Assembly (NCBI GenBank): GCA_947498785.1
Contig: CANMLS010000021.1
Span: 19,365 to 83,364 of the forward strand
From: an uncultured Aquimarina sp.
GTDB taxonomy: Bacteria > Bacteroidota > Bacteroidia > Flavobacteriales > Flavobacteriaceae
DNA length: 64,000 bases
Direction: 5' to 3'
Part shown: positions 46,241-55,654 of the stretch, in pieces
Layout: every line of letters starts with the position of its first letter
Position numbering within the stretch: position 1 is the first letter of the stretch
Notes under the pieces: model-generated
Seen by the model: the letters and a program-made list of their open reading frames with translations, nothing else
Databases searched by the model: none
What the model was told of the DNA's origin: nothing
Made by a program: the position numbers and the translations under genes

Positions 46241-47740
46241 CTATTTGTCAATCATGGTGGTGAGTTTATCTGCTATATTTCTATCATTAGACAACCTAGG
46301 TAACTTATTTTGTCCTCCTAATTTGCCAACTGATTTCATATAATCCTTAAAACCTCCTTTAGGAACTGGAGTAATTTTTAGTGTACTTAATATTTTTCCT
46401 TTTATCAAGTCGTCATAATACGAGTTCTGCTTTCTTAGCGAGTTTTCTATCTCTAATGCCAAAACTTCAATATCAACTGGGGTTTCTTTAAACTCTATAA
46501 ACCATTCGTGATATGGCAATTCAGAATTATCGGGATTAACCTGTGGCGCTACGGTAAAGTCATTGATCATTACTCCTAGGGTATCTGCTCCTTCTTTAAG
46601 CGCTTGATCTACTTCTTTTCCAATTACATGTTCTCCAAAGGCAGAAATAAAATGTTTTATTCTTCCAGAAACGATTAACCTGTAGGGTGAAGTATTGGTA
46701 AACATTACAGTATCTCCAATATTATATGACCATAACCCTGCAGAAGTAGAAACAAGCATCACATAATTAACACCTACCTCGACCTGGCCAATAGTTAATC
46801 TTTTTGGTTTCTCTTCAAAAAACTCTTCTGCCTTTACAAATTCATAAAACATCCCAGAATCTAACTGCAACAGCATTCCTTTTTCATTTTGTTTGTCCTG
46901 AAAAGCAAAAAACCCTTCAGATGCAGGATATAGTTCGATACCTGCAACTTTTCTTCCTATCAACTTTTCGAATGTAGCTTTATAGGGTTCAAAATTAACT
47001 CCTCCATATATGAATAATTCAAATCCCTTAAAAAGATCTCCTATCGTTTTATTTGTTTTCTGCTGTAGCTTTTCAAAATACATTTGTACCCATGGTGGTA
47101 TCCCACTAATTACAGTCATATTTTGATGCATGGTTTCTTCAACAATTGCATCTACTTTTTTTTCCCAATCTTCGATACAATTTGTTTCCCAGCTTGGCAA
47201 TCTGTTTTTCTGCAGGTATTTGGGAACATAGTGCGCAACAATCCCAGAAAGTCTACCTAACATGACTCCGTTTTTTTCTTCCATCTCTGGGCTTCCCTGA
47301 AGAAATATCATTTTGCCATCTACAAAATCGACTTTTCCCGTTTCTTCTATATAACATAAAATTGCATTACGTGCAGCTCTAATATGAGTAGGCATGGAAT
47401 CTTTGGTCAACGGAATATATTTTGCTCCACTCGTAGTTCCTGAAGTTTTTGCAAAATACAAAGGTTTTCCTGGCCAGAGTACATCTTTTTCTCCATCTAC
47501 GACTCTATTAACATATGATTTTAATTCTTCATAATCTCGTATAGGAACATTATTGACAAAATCTGAGTGTGTTTTAATATTCTGGAAATTGTGATCTTTG
47601 CCAAATGCTGTATACATAGCCATTTTTATCAAATCCTTAAAAACCTTTTCTTGTGTTTTTATTGGATCTGAGGACCATTTGTTAATTTTCTTACTAATGC
47701 GCTTGGCAAATATTTTAGCTCCTAATGATTTTAAGGACAT
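46241..47740 (-). CDS. GH3-like acyl-adenylating enzyme
   Basis: A 499-residue protein of the GH3 auxin-responsive promoter family, part of the acyl-adenylate/ANL-like group. The ATP-binding loop is FAKTSGTTSGAKYIPLT. LYPASEGFFAFQ is motif 2, and SYNIGDTVMF with IKHFISAFGEHV completes the adenylating core. Plant members join amino acids to hormones. The substrates of bacterial members are unknown to me. It follows the M23 gene by 6 bp, so it is in its operon. This position is common in flavobacteria. Confidence 0.9.
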   Translation of the reverse strand: MSLKSLGAKIFAKRISKKINKWSSDPIKTQEKVFKDLIKMAMYTAFGKDHNFQNIKTHSDFVNNVPIRDYEELKSYVNRVVDGEKDVLWPGKPLYFAKTSGTTSGAKYIPLTKDSMPTHIRAARNAILCYIEETGKVDFVDGKMIFLQGSPEMEEKNGVMLGRLSGIVAHYVPKYLQKNRLPSWETNCIEDWEKKVDAIVEETMHQNMTVISGIPPWVQMYFEKLQQKTNKTIGDLFKGFELFIYGGVNFEPYKATFEKLIGRKVAGIELYPASEGFFAFQDKQNEKGMLLQLDSGMFYEFVKAEEFFEEKPKRLTIGQVEVGVNYVMLVSTSAGLWSYNIGDTVMFTNTSPYRLIVSGRIKHFISAFGEHVIGKEVDQALKEGADTLGVMINDFTVAPQVNPDNSELPYHEWFIEFKETPVDIEVLALEIENSLRKQNSYYDDLIKGKILSTLKITPVPKGGFKDYMKSVGKLGGQNKLPRLSNDRNIADKLTTMIDK

Positions 47741-47746
47741 AGATAA

Positions 47747-48619
47747 TTATTGTTCAAAATCAATAAAGTTAGACGGATCGGTAGGGTATCCATCTCTCCA
47801 TAATTCAAAATGTAAATGAGGCCCTGTCGATAATTCACCTGTAGAACCCGCAGTAGCAATTACTTCTCCGGCTCTAACTTGTTCTCCTTGTTGTTTTGTC
47901 AAAGAGGCATTATGTTTATACACTGTAAGTAAATTGTTACTGTGCTTAAGTATAATTACATGACCTGTTTCTGCGGTCCATTCTGCAAAAATCACAGTAC
48001 CAGAAGATGCAGCTTTTACTGGTGTATCTTTTAGAACAGCAACATCAACTCCGTAATGTTTTTCTGTCACATTATACTCAGAAGTGATATTCCCTTTTAC
48101 AGGCGGAAATAGTGAAAAGTCAGAACTTGATTTTTCACTCTCGAATAAACTATATTTGTCCTCTTTGGAGACTTCTTCACGAAGTTTAATATCTTGTTCT
48201 GAGGGTTTTAAATCAATTTCTTGCAGGTTTGTTTTTTGAGATTGTATCGCAGAATCAATATCAAATTCTACTGTTTTTACATCTCCCGTCAATACTTTTT
48301 TAATTGATTTATAATATTCCTGATTTATAATAATTCTGGATTCCAAAGAGTCTGTAGTAGCAATCAATCTAGTCGCTCTTAAGTTTAATGAGGTAGATGA
48401 ATATCCTGGAATATATTCTCTAAGTGGTGTAAAAGCGATCAAAAAGGTGGTTCCTGCTACCAAAACTATTGACGTTATGGTTACCATTACAAAAACATTA
48501 AGCCTGTTAAGTTTGAAAGATATGCGTTCCTCAAAAGTATCCTCATTAAGGATAACTAAGCGATACTTATTAAGCAGCTTTTTGGTAATCTTCTTCTGTT
48601 CTTTATTCTTTTTTGCCAT
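47747..48619 (-). CDS. M23-family peptidoglycan endopeptidase, membrane-anchored
   Basis: A 290-residue protein: a basic cytoplasmic N-terminus, one TM helix (about residues 40-62), a periplasmic helical linker, and a C-terminal LytM domain with zinc ligands in EKHYGVDVA and GPHLHFELW. It cuts peptide cross-links in peptidoglycan. It is first in the operon with GH3 and has a good promoter (48665-48692). Confidence 0.93.
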   Translation of the reverse strand: MAKKNKEQKKITKKLLNKYRLVILNEDTFEERISFKLNRLNVFVMVTITSIVLVAGTTFLIAFTPLREYIPGYSSTSLNLRATRLIATTDSLESRIIINQEYYKSIKKVLTGDVKTVEFDIDSAIQSQKTNLQEIDLKPSEQDIKLREEVSKEDKYSLFESEKSSSDFSLFPPVKGNITSEYNVTEKHYGVDVAVLKDTPVKAASSGTVIFAEWTAETGHVIILKHSNNLLTVYKHNASLTKQQGEQVRAGEVIATAGSTGELSTGPHLHFELWRDGYPTDPSNFIDFEQ

Positions 48620-48664
48620 GGATTACATCTTCTGTAGAGAATGTTACCAATTTGGTATTATTCG

Positions 48665-48692
48665 CAAATATACATAATCTGCTAATATCAAA
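48665..48692 (-). promoter_or_regulatory. Promoter of the M23-GH3 operon (TTTG - 16 bp - TATATTTG)
   Basis: On the minus strand, TTTG (48692-48689) is followed after 16 bp by TATATTTG (48672-48665). The spacer is slightly short. The -7 box lies 46 bp from the ATG. Confidence 0.5.
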
Positions 48693-48885
48693 ATATAAGG
48701 TTTTTGATATAGACCTCTTCTTGGCTCTTTATAATTTTTAGGTCAAATTCAAAAAATAAAGAAGAGTGCACATAAATATTTCTTATACAACGTATTCTAT
48801 AGAACTTTTTTTTATTTCAAAAAGTATTTAAAACATAATACAATTTAATGAATCATCATTCTTTAATGGTTAAAGATTGTATAAA

Positions 48886-48918
48886 TTGCATCAGTTTCAT
48901 CATTTCTTGCTAACTTTG
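48886..48918 (+). promoter_or_regulatory. Promoter of tatA (TTG - 22 bp - TAACTTTG)
   Basis: An exact TAnnTTTG (TAACTTTG, 48911-48918) with TTG 22 bp upstream. It lies 19 bp before the tatA ATG. Confidence 0.6.
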
Positions 48919-48937
48919 TCATCTAATAGTTAAGATC

Positions 48938-49132
48938 ATGATATTATCTAGTATATTTTTAGGAATGATAGGTCCATGGCAAATTGCATTGATCGTAGGA
49001 ATTGTACTCCTTTTATTTGGAGGAAAGAAAATTCCCGAATTAATGAGAGGTCTTGGTAGTGGTATAAAAGAATTTAAGGATGCTTCAAAAGAAGATGAAG
49101 ATGAAGATCCTAAAATTGATGAGAAAAGTTAG
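48938..49132 (+). CDS. tatA: Sec-independent (Tat) translocase subunit TatA/E
   Basis: A 64-residue protein with a short periplasmic N-terminus, a hydrophobic helix (about residues 12-28) ending in [22 protein letters not shown] (positions 49002-49067), the hinge and amphipathic helix of TatA, and an acidic tail (KEDEDEDPK). It forms the pore of the Tat pathway. It is monocistronic, with a clear promoter and terminator. No tatC is in the window. Confidence 0.95.
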   Translation: MILSSIFLGMIGPWQIALIVGIVLLLFGGKKIPELMRGLGSGIKEFKDASKEDEDEDPKIDEKS

Positions 49133-49156
49133 TTTTTCTTATCGTCTAATACATAC

Positions 49157-49189
49157 AAAAAGCCAACTCTTTTTAAGTTGGCTTTTTTT
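49157..49189 (+). terminator. Intrinsic terminator of tatA
   Basis: An 8-bp stem (49161-49168 with 49176-49183), 7-nt loop, T-tract after it and A-tract before it, 29 bp past the tatA stop. Confidence 0.88.
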
Positions 49190-49298
49190 GTACTACTATT
49201 TATTCATTATTAAAAAGAAAGCTCCAAACATAGCTATCGCAGGAACTACATCAATTTTTTTTAATTATAATCTCAAAATCCATGTGGTGGATTGATTC

Positions 49299-49418
49299 TT
49301 GGCGCTAACAACTGGATATGCTATCAGAGTGGGAATACTTATTTTGGGATTAATTTTATTTTTTATAGGTTCTAAACAAACTGACGAAAAACAAAGTTTC
49401 ATGGATAAGTCTCTCTAA
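49299..49418 (+). CDS. Possible small single-TM protein
   Basis: A 39-codon frame starting at TTG 49299: a short polar start, a clean transmembrane stretch (IRVGILILGLILFFIGSK, positions 49326-49379) and a polar charged tail. A stop lies directly upstream in frame. It is after the tatA terminator, with no promoter box seen. It could be a real small membrane protein or the remnant of a longer gene. Low certainty. Confidence 0.25.
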   Translation: MALTTGYAIRVGILILGLILFFIGSKQTDEKQSFMDKSL

Positions 49419-49435
49419 TATCCATGAGTTATTTT

Positions 49436-51562
49436 TTAATCCACAAGAGATAACTGTATTCTCTTTCTATTCATATCTACATCTAGTACAGTTACTATTA
49501 AATGCTGATGCAATTGCACAACGGCATTCACGTCACTTATGTATTCGTTTGCCAGTTTTGAAATATGAATTAATCCACTTTCTTTAACTCCTATATCCAC
49601 AAAACAACCAAAATTTGTAATGTTATTTACAATTCCTGGTAGTTTCATCCCGGTTTTTATATCTGCTATAGTTTTTACGTTAGGGTCAAATTCAAAAACT
49701 GTGACTTTCTTTCTGGGGTCTACCCCAGGTTTTTCTAATTCTTTAACAATATCAGTCAATGTAGGAAGTCCAACTTCCTCGGTAATATAGTCCTGAAGTT
49801 TGATTTTTGAAATAGCTTCTTTATTTCCTATTAACTCGGTTACAGGAACCCCCGCATCCTTTGCCATTTTAGAAACCAATTGATATCGTTCAGGATGAAC
49901 CGCAGAATTATCTAGTGGGTTCTTGGGACTCGTAATTCTTAAGAATGCTGCAGCTTGTTCGTAAGCTTTTCCTCCTAATCTAGGTACTTTTTTTAACTCT
50001 TCGCGAGATTGTAATGCTCCATTTTCTGATCGATAAGCCACAATGTTTTCTGCGAGTTTTTCTCCGATACCTGAAACATAACTTAGTAATGGAACACTAG
50101 CCGTATTGACATTAATCCCTACACTATTTACACAACTCATTACCACAGTATCCAATTCATTTTTGAGCTTAGTTTGATCTACATCATGCTGATATTGTCC
50201 TACTCCGATAGACTTTGCATCTATTTTTACTAATTCTGCCAGCGGATCTGCCAATCGTCTGCCAATTGAAACTGCTCCACGCACAGTTACATCATAATTA
50301 GGGAATTCGGCTCTAGCTATTTTGGAAGCAGAGTATATAGAAGCACCACTTTCATTCACCATAAAGACTTGTATAGGGTTTTCAAATGGTATTTTTTTAA
50401 TAAAAGCTTCTGTTTCTCTTGCTGCAGTACCATTTCCTATTGCAATTGCTTCTATCTTATATGCATTTACAAGGGATCGTATTTTTTTAATTGCACTTGT
50501 GACTTCTCTTTGTGGCGGATGAGGATAGATATTTTCATTATGCAATAGATCTCCTTGTTTATCCAGACATACAAGCTTACAGCCCGATTTAAAACCTGGA
50601 TCTAATGCTAATATCTTCTTCTGTCCCAAGGGTGATGCCAGTAATAATTGTTTTAAGTTTTGTGCAAAAACTTTAATCGCACTATCATCTGCTTTTTCTT
50701 TGGATTGATTTAATATTTCTGTAGAAATTGCTGGAGTCAACAACCGTTTATATGCATCAGAAATTGCCAAAAACACATGATCGGTACATGCTTCAACATT
50801 TGACCTGATCATTACATCATCTATAATATCTAATGCATCGCCTTCTGGAACGGTAATTTTTACTCTTACAATTTTTTCGTTTTCAGCTCTTAGGATTGCC
50901 AACAATCGATGCGACGGGCATTTATGCAGTGGTTCTTCCCAATCAAAATATTGTTGATATTTCTGAGCCTCTTCCTCGTCTTTTTTCGTTTTAACCACGG
51001 TAGAAGTTATGGCCGCTTTACGTTGATATAACCTTCGTAGTCTATTTCGAATTTTTTCATCTTCATTAATCCATTCTGCAATAATATCTCTAGCCCCTTG
51101 TAACGCTAATTCCTCTGTAGAAATTTCATTATTTAAATATTGTGAAGCAACAAAAAGAATTTCTTCTTCTTTCTGATCTATAACAATCTTTGCCAACGGT
51201 TCTAGTCCTTGTTCTCGGGCAACAGAAGCCTTTGTTTTTCTTTTTTTCTTATATGGTAAATACAGATCCTCTACTTGAGTAAGTGTATCTGCCGATAGAA
51301 TTCTTTTCTCTAATTCTGGAGTTAAGGCTTTTTGTTCTCGAATTGCAGTAAGTACACTTTCTTTTCTTTTTTGAAGCGTTTCAAAAGCTGTTTTATATTT
51401 TACTATTTCGCCAATAGCTACCTCATCCAGATCACCCGTCATTTCCTTACGGTACCTGGAAATAAAGGGAATGGTAGCTCCATCATCTAAAAGGGAAATG
51501 GTTTTAGCTATTTGTTTTTCTGAAATAGGGATTTGTTTAGCGACAAAAGAAACAATACTCAT
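49436..51562 (-). CDS. tex: Tex-family RNA-binding transcription accessory protein
   Basis: A 708-residue Tex protein. In order: N-terminal HTH region (SEKQIAKTISLLDDGATIPFIS, start of protein), YqgF-like core (ILALDPGFKSGCKLV), two helix-hairpin-helix motifs (LLSYVSGIGEKLAENIV, LKKVPRLGGKAYEQAAAFL), and a C-terminal S1 domain (GMKLPGIVNNITNFGCFVDIG). It binds RNA and acts at transcription complexes. A decayed piece of a second tex 5' region lies at 55468-55622, left by the tandem duplication described in the findings. Confidence 0.95.
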   Translation of the reverse strand: MSIVSFVAKQIPISEKQIAKTISLLDDGATIPFISRYRKEMTGDLDEVAIGEIVKYKTAFETLQKRKESVLTAIREQKALTPELEKRILSADTLTQVEDLYLPYKKKRKTKASVAREQGLEPLAKIVIDQKEEEILFVASQYLNNEISTEELALQGARDIIAEWINEDEKIRNRLRRLYQRKAAITSTVVKTKKDEEEAQKYQQYFDWEEPLHKCPSHRLLAILRAENEKIVRVKITVPEGDALDIIDDVMIRSNVEACTDHVFLAISDAYKRLLTPAISTEILNQSKEKADDSAIKVFAQNLKQLLLASPLGQKKILALDPGFKSGCKLVCLDKQGDLLHNENIYPHPPQREVTSAIKKIRSLVNAYKIEAIAIGNGTAARETEAFIKKIPFENPIQVFMVNESGASIYSASKIARAEFPNYDVTVRGAVSIGRRLADPLAELVKIDAKSIGVGQYQHDVDQTKLKNELDTVVMSCVNSVGINVNTASVPLLSYVSGIGEKLAENIVAYRSENGALQSREELKKVPRLGGKAYEQAAAFLRITSPKNPLDNSAVHPERYQLVSKMAKDAGVPVTELIGNKEAISKIKLQDYITEEVGLPTLTDIVKELEKPGVDPRKKVTVFEFDPNVKTIADIKTGMKLPGIVNNITNFGCFVDIGVKESGLIHISKLANEYISDVNAVVQLHQHLIVTVLDVDMNRKRIQLSLVD

Positions 51563-51680
51563 AAAAATCGATTTTTTAGCATCGCTAAATATAATGCCAA
51601 AAACGAAGGAATATTTTAATCATATGAGAAAGTTTTCTACAATTTTCAAAAAATTAAAATCGCCAGCTATGGTATATTAT

Positions 51681-54059
51681 CTAATTTGGGTTTTCTATTT
51701 TGATTGTTTTAATTTCAGAAATTAAACTCCCGTCACTTCCCATTCCTTCGATATAAAGAGTAAAATGTTCTAATTCTGTATTTGGTATTTTAAAAGTCCC
51801 AAAACCTTTTTTATCAAAATCAACCCAAGGCTGCCAATGAATAACACCATAGTCGATAAAACTTACATCCAAATAGTTTGAATATCCAGGGTTATAGTAC
51901 TCCTTTACTGGTTCAAAACCTTTTGTCATTTTACATACCATAACACTATTCTTTTTTCTAATTTCTGATCCTAACGGAATTTTCCTAGTGTAAATCCTAA
52001 TTGATCCTCCCAAACCTCCTCTAGTTCCAAGAGCATAAGACATTCTATCCATATATATTCTATCAACTTCAGAAGTTCTCATAATATCCAAAGCACTTAA
52101 ATCACTTGACAATTGAAAATCATCTATAAGTACAGCGACTGGTTCATTCAGTGCAAGAGAAAGAATCCTTATATCTCTATTGGGGCCTATAAATACTTGA
52201 TACTTTCTTGTTGATATTATATAATCAATAACAGAAGGAAAATAATCTGCCAAATCTTGAGTAATTTTTGTAGAATTTCGTTTAAAATATGGAAGGATCC
52301 GAATAGTATTCGTGTTTTCTTCTTCTTTCTTTTTTACTAGTACTACCTCATCAAGAACCTGAACATTATCGGTTATAAAGTCCTCTGGTATTTCTACTTC
52401 TGTATTAATTACCGTGTTTTCTATCATATTGTCATCAGATAATAAAACAGAACCAAAAGGTTTCTTTAACTCTTCTGATACTACTTGAACATATAAAACG
52501 GGTTTTACAAAAACATCTCCAGAGGTAACTCCTGATAATTCAACCTCTTCTCCTTTCTCAGGAAAAAAATTAGGTATCTCAAAACTTTTATCAGTGCCAA
52601 CTTCTATAAAACTACCTTTCTGATATATTGTGGGATGCATATAGATTTTATCAATATCCTTTTTCTTCCTACCTTGTACCTTACCTTTTAGCTTAAAACC
52701 TTGATTGAAGCCACAAACAACCTTGGGAACAGTATTAAAAATCCGATCCCAACTATACCTACTCCACCCCTGAGTGACTAATAGTAAATCAAGATTATAC
52801 ATCTTCTTCCTGTCCATATCTCGAAAATAATATTGCTCATCCTCTATGAATCCTTGAACATAAGGATGCAACAACACAGCAGAATAGATATTATCCTTAG
52901 GAGTATAAGATTTTGTGGCTTCTGGTAAAATAGAAACACTAACATCATAGCGTACACCTTGCTTTTTTGGCATCCTGATGTCTATGGATAAAGAATCCTT
53001 AATCGTTCTGGAACTCGTACTAAGTGTATTGGCAATATGATCATCAATCGAATTAAATAATAAGCGTTCTGCAACAGGAGTATTATCCTTAAACAAGGTA
53101 ATTGTATTGATCCCTGGAAACAAAATTGCTCTTCTTAAGGAAATTTTCTTCTTTATTTCATCTGGTAAAAACCTAAGTGGAATTTGTTTTGATAAGTGAT
53201 TTTGTCTAATCAATAAATAATAATCATCAGCCCCAAATGCTAGTGTCTCCTTATTTGTGTTAACCTCTACCATAGCATAATCCTCTATCATATTATTAAT
53301 ACTGATAGCCATACCAGTAGCATGAATCTTTGGAAATGAATGCGTTATCTCTTTACTGTTACGGAATCGAATCACTGCTTTGTATTGCTTGCCAAGCTCT
53401 GGACGTATACTAAACTTGCCGATACCAAACTGATTAGAACTAAAAGAAGTAATTTCATTCCCTTGATCATCTACTATATAGCCTCGATCAAAACTAACAC
53501 CGTAACCTAGGTTATTAAGCAATTTAAAACCAACACTGTTATCAGTCCCCGAAACTAGATGGCCACCCTCAGGTAACAGCTGAAAATCATATGCTAAAGG
53601 TTTTGAGGCTTCATCTGCAATTATAGAACTTGAGAGAATCTTTATTTTCTTGATATATGACTCATCCTCTACAAAATTGTTCATCCAATTCGTTGACACC
53701 CGAATATAGTAATCACCATCACTCCATGTAGAATCGATCTTAATGTTACCTCGAAAACTACCTCTAGATCCAAAAAACAAACCATCATATAATTCTTTGC
53801 CTTCCTCATTAAACACCTGGACATTGAAATTTGTAGAACCAACAGAAGGTAGGCTTTTCTGACGATCATAAGCATATCCTTTAAACCAAATCTCCTCACC
53901 GTTGACATAAACACTCTTGTCTAAATGCAAAAAAAGCGTCTCACGGGGGATACTGAAATAATCCTGATTGGACTGAGCAACAGAATGTGAACTATTATTC
54001 TGGGCAAATATTCCTAATGAAAGAAAAAATATAAATAATGTTAGTAATAAACGATTCAT
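51681..54059 (-). CDS. Macroglobulin/plug-like surface protein, copy A
   Basis: A 792-residue secreted protein with signal peptide MNRLLLTLFIFFLSLGIFAQ. The motif PRETLFLHLDKSVYVNGEEIW near residue 40 opens an MG2-like (alpha-2-macroglobulin type) domain. Further beta-rich domains follow. Near the C-terminus SEVDRIYMDRM and GTRGGLGGSIRIYTRK resemble the end of a TonB-receptor plug domain, without a beta-barrel. Such proteins are periplasmic or outer-membrane associated in Bacteroidota, of unknown function. A paralogue (copy B) lies at 55655-58054. Its own -7 box seems damaged (TATATTTA). Confidence 0.8.
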   Translation of the reverse strand: MNRLLLTLFIFFLSLGIFAQNNSSHSVAQSNQDYFSIPRETLFLHLDKSVYVNGEEIWFKGYAYDRQKSLPSVGSTNFNVQVFNEEGKELYDGLFFGSRGSFRGNIKIDSTWSDGDYYIRVSTNWMNNFVEDESYIKKIKILSSSIIADEASKPLAYDFQLLPEGGHLVSGTDNSVGFKLLNNLGYGVSFDRGYIVDDQGNEITSFSSNQFGIGKFSIRPELGKQYKAVIRFRNSKEITHSFPKIHATGMAISINNMIEDYAMVEVNTNKETLAFGADDYYLLIRQNHLSKQIPLRFLPDEIKKKISLRRAILFPGINTITLFKDNTPVAERLLFNSIDDHIANTLSTSSRTIKDSLSIDIRMPKKQGVRYDVSVSILPEATKSYTPKDNIYSAVLLHPYVQGFIEDEQYYFRDMDRKKMYNLDLLLVTQGWSRYSWDRIFNTVPKVVCGFNQGFKLKGKVQGRKKKDIDKIYMHPTIYQKGSFIEVGTDKSFEIPNFFPEKGEEVELSGVTSGDVFVKPVLYVQVVSEELKKPFGSVLLSDDNMIENTVINTEVEIPEDFITDNVQVLDEVVLVKKKEEENTNTIRILPYFKRNSTKITQDLADYFPSVIDYIISTRKYQVFIGPNRDIRILSLALNEPVAVLIDDFQLSSDLSALDIMRTSEVDRIYMDRMSYALGTRGGLGGSIRIYTRKIPLGSEIRKKNSVMVCKMTKGFEPVKEYYNPGYSNYLDVSFIDYGVIHWQPWVDFDKKGFGTFKIPNTELEHFTLYIEGMGSDGSLISEIKTIKIENPN

Positions 54060-54251
54060 AAACCCAAGTTTTATATGTTACTACTATTAAATATATAAAA
54101 ACTTAAACTTCTTCAATGTCAGAGTTTTAATTAAAAACAACAAATAGGAATTATTTCTATTCTAGTGAAGAATAATATTTTTTGTTTTGAATTGAAGAAG
54201 GCTTAAATCATCTTAATGATAAAATTGATTGAATCCTAGAAATATGAAAGT

Positions 54252-55244
54252 TTAATTGAATTTTATAGACTTCATTATAGCTTCCAGTTCAAACATATTA
54301 TCTCTTTTATTAATTGAAGGGGCAAATACGAAACCTTCTAATACTACTAATCTATTATTTACTTTATCTTCTATTGCATAATTAACAAATGGACCCGCCA
54401 TAAACCTATCTTTAATCTCCCATGTTCCTTTGGTTTCAAAAGTAAATCTCCCATCCAGAGTTGTCTCATACAAATATGGAGCATATGCTTCTTCTGTAAT
54501 AAAATGACCTACCTCTGAAGTTGGTATTTTTATTGCGCCTATAGAATCTCTCATTTTTATAATACTAGACACAGTATTTGAATCTTTAGTTACAATTCCT
54601 AAAGGAAGTTCATATAGCATTAAATTCATACTTCCATTAGTCAAATCTTTACGTATCCAGAAAAAATCTTCTTCTTCTATTGCGATACGATAAGCTGTAG
54701 GAATCTTAAGTGTAATTCCTAGTTTTTCTTGTAACTGAGGGATTTTCTCAAGTGATTTCTGTATTCTACTCTGTTTTTCTAGAGTTTCTGTGGATTTAAA
54801 TCTTGAAACGATCGTTTCTTGATGTTCTCTAATCAATGAAATAATATCGGCATCACTCGAACCAGAGATTACAACACCCAGCTGAGGGGTTGCAAATTTA
54901 TTGTTCAATACTCCGTATTTACTCTCTTCTTCTTTTCCTTTTTTGATCCATAAAAAGGTTCTGTTTTTTCTTGCTAAACCAGAAAATGCCGCCATTGGCA
55001 TTTGTCGCATCGAAAATAACGGTTCTTGCTGGGGCAATCCAGGTACTTCTGCGCCCAAATACTTGCGTATGGTATCCCCAACATTGCTCTTCCACAAATC
55101 ATTATCGATAACAATAGAAAGTTCGTTTATCTTTCCTACCGAATGAGCCATGGCTCCCTGAGTCTTTGTTTTTTTGTTTTTTTTGGTCTCTGTACAACTA
55201 ACAATACAAAGCAGGCAAATAATTGCAAGCGATAATTTTTTCAT
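54252..55244 (-). CDS. DUF4837 family lipoprotein (intact copy)
   Basis: A 330-residue predicted lipoprotein with lipobox CIVSC (Cys17), a Lys-rich linker (TKKNKKTKTQ) and a soluble domain recognised as DUF4837. The N-terminal MAHSVGKINELSIVID and the central GVVISGSSDADIISLI are good landmarks. It is probably on the inner face of the outer membrane. In flavobacteria DUF4837 usually lies next to a LysM lytic transglycosylase. Here the neighbour is only the decayed 3' end of one. A nearly identical but broken copy lies at 58140-58810. Confidence 0.87.
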   Translation of the reverse strand: MKKLSLAIICLLCIVSCTETKKNKKTKTQGAMAHSVGKINELSIVIDNDLWKSNVGDTIRKYLGAEVPGLPQQEPLFSMRQMPMAAFSGLARKNRTFLWIKKGKEEESKYGVLNNKFATPQLGVVISGSSDADIISLIREHQETIVSRFKSTETLEKQSRIQKSLEKIPQLQEKLGITLKIPTAYRIAIEEEDFFWIRKDLTNGSMNLMLYELPLGIVTKDSNTVSSIIKMRDSIGAIKIPTSEVGHFITEEAYAPYLYETTLDGRFTFETKGTWEIKDRFMAGPFVNYAIEDKVNNRLVVLEGFVFAPSINKRDNMFELEAIMKSIKFN

Positions 55245-55263
55245 AAAGTGATGATATTTGCGG

Positions 55264-55462
55264 TTATGACTTCGAAAGTTTCAACCTCATACCTGGTTTT
55301 ATACCACTACCGCTAATATCGTTCCAATTTTTAAGATTCTCTACAGAAATACCTTTAAATTTTTGTGAAATACTCCATAAGGTGTCTCCAGTTTTTACTG
55401 TATAGGATGCTTAAGGCCTTTGTTGCAGGCATAGAAACTGCTTTTGGTGTCTTCTTCTTTTT
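55264..55462 (-). pseudogene. Decayed 3' end of the LysM transglycosylase gene
   Basis: Starts with the same stop codon as the gene at 58830. The C-terminal LysM region reads GMRLKLSKS versus GMTLKLSKS. The first 140 bp are nearly identical to 58830-58975, then a 13-bp deletion and more substitutions appear before homology ends near 55462. It has no 5' end. It marks the inner junction of the tandem duplication. Confidence 0.85.
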
Positions 55463-55467
55463 TATTT

Positions 55468-55622
55468 TAATCATGATAGAAGCTATAGTGATTTTACGTT
55501 AACGTAATCCTAACAATCTTTTTTGCCAATACGACTTCATCCAGATCATTTGTCATTTCCTTACTGTATTTGAAAACAAAAAGAATGGTAGCTCTATTAT
55601 CCAAAAGAGAAAGTTTTTGAAA
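55468..55622 (-). pseudogene. Decayed 5' fragments of a second tex gene
   Basis: Two blocks match tex: 55468-55528 with tex positions about 50975-51040, and 55527-55622 with about 51410-51502. The roughly 370 bp of tex between them have been deleted. The sequence carries many substitutions and no usable frame. Together with the transglycosylase fragment it fills the 410-bp gap between DUF4837 and copy B. Confidence 0.78.
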
Positions 55623-55654
55623 AAGATTCGAAGTCATTAGATAAATGATAAAAT

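Larger units (their letters stand above)
48620..48937. other. Divergent promoter region M23 / tatA
   Basis: 318 bp between divergent genes. It holds one TAnnTTTG promoter for each direction (48665-48692 minus, 48886-48918 plus). The middle part (about 48700-48880) shows nothing else. Confidence 0.6.
49133..49435. other. Gap between tatA and tex
   Basis: 303 bp that hold the tatA terminator and one small open frame (49299-49418). A 71-codon plus-strand frame over the tatA end (49080-49295) looks like a frame shadow. Nothing else is recognised. Confidence 0.5.
50969..55462 (-). repeat. Tandem duplication, copy A
   Basis: Extends from the 5' part of tex through surface protein A and intact DUF4837 to the decayed transglycosylase 3' end. 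Matched piece by piece by reading against copy B (about 55468-59029). Limits are approximate to tens of bases. Old duplication, with indels in the junction. Confidence 0.75.

Noticed and set aside
49080..49295. 71-codon plus-strand frame over the end of tatA
   Set aside because: It overlaps tatA in another frame and spans its terminator. Composition is that of a frame shadow.
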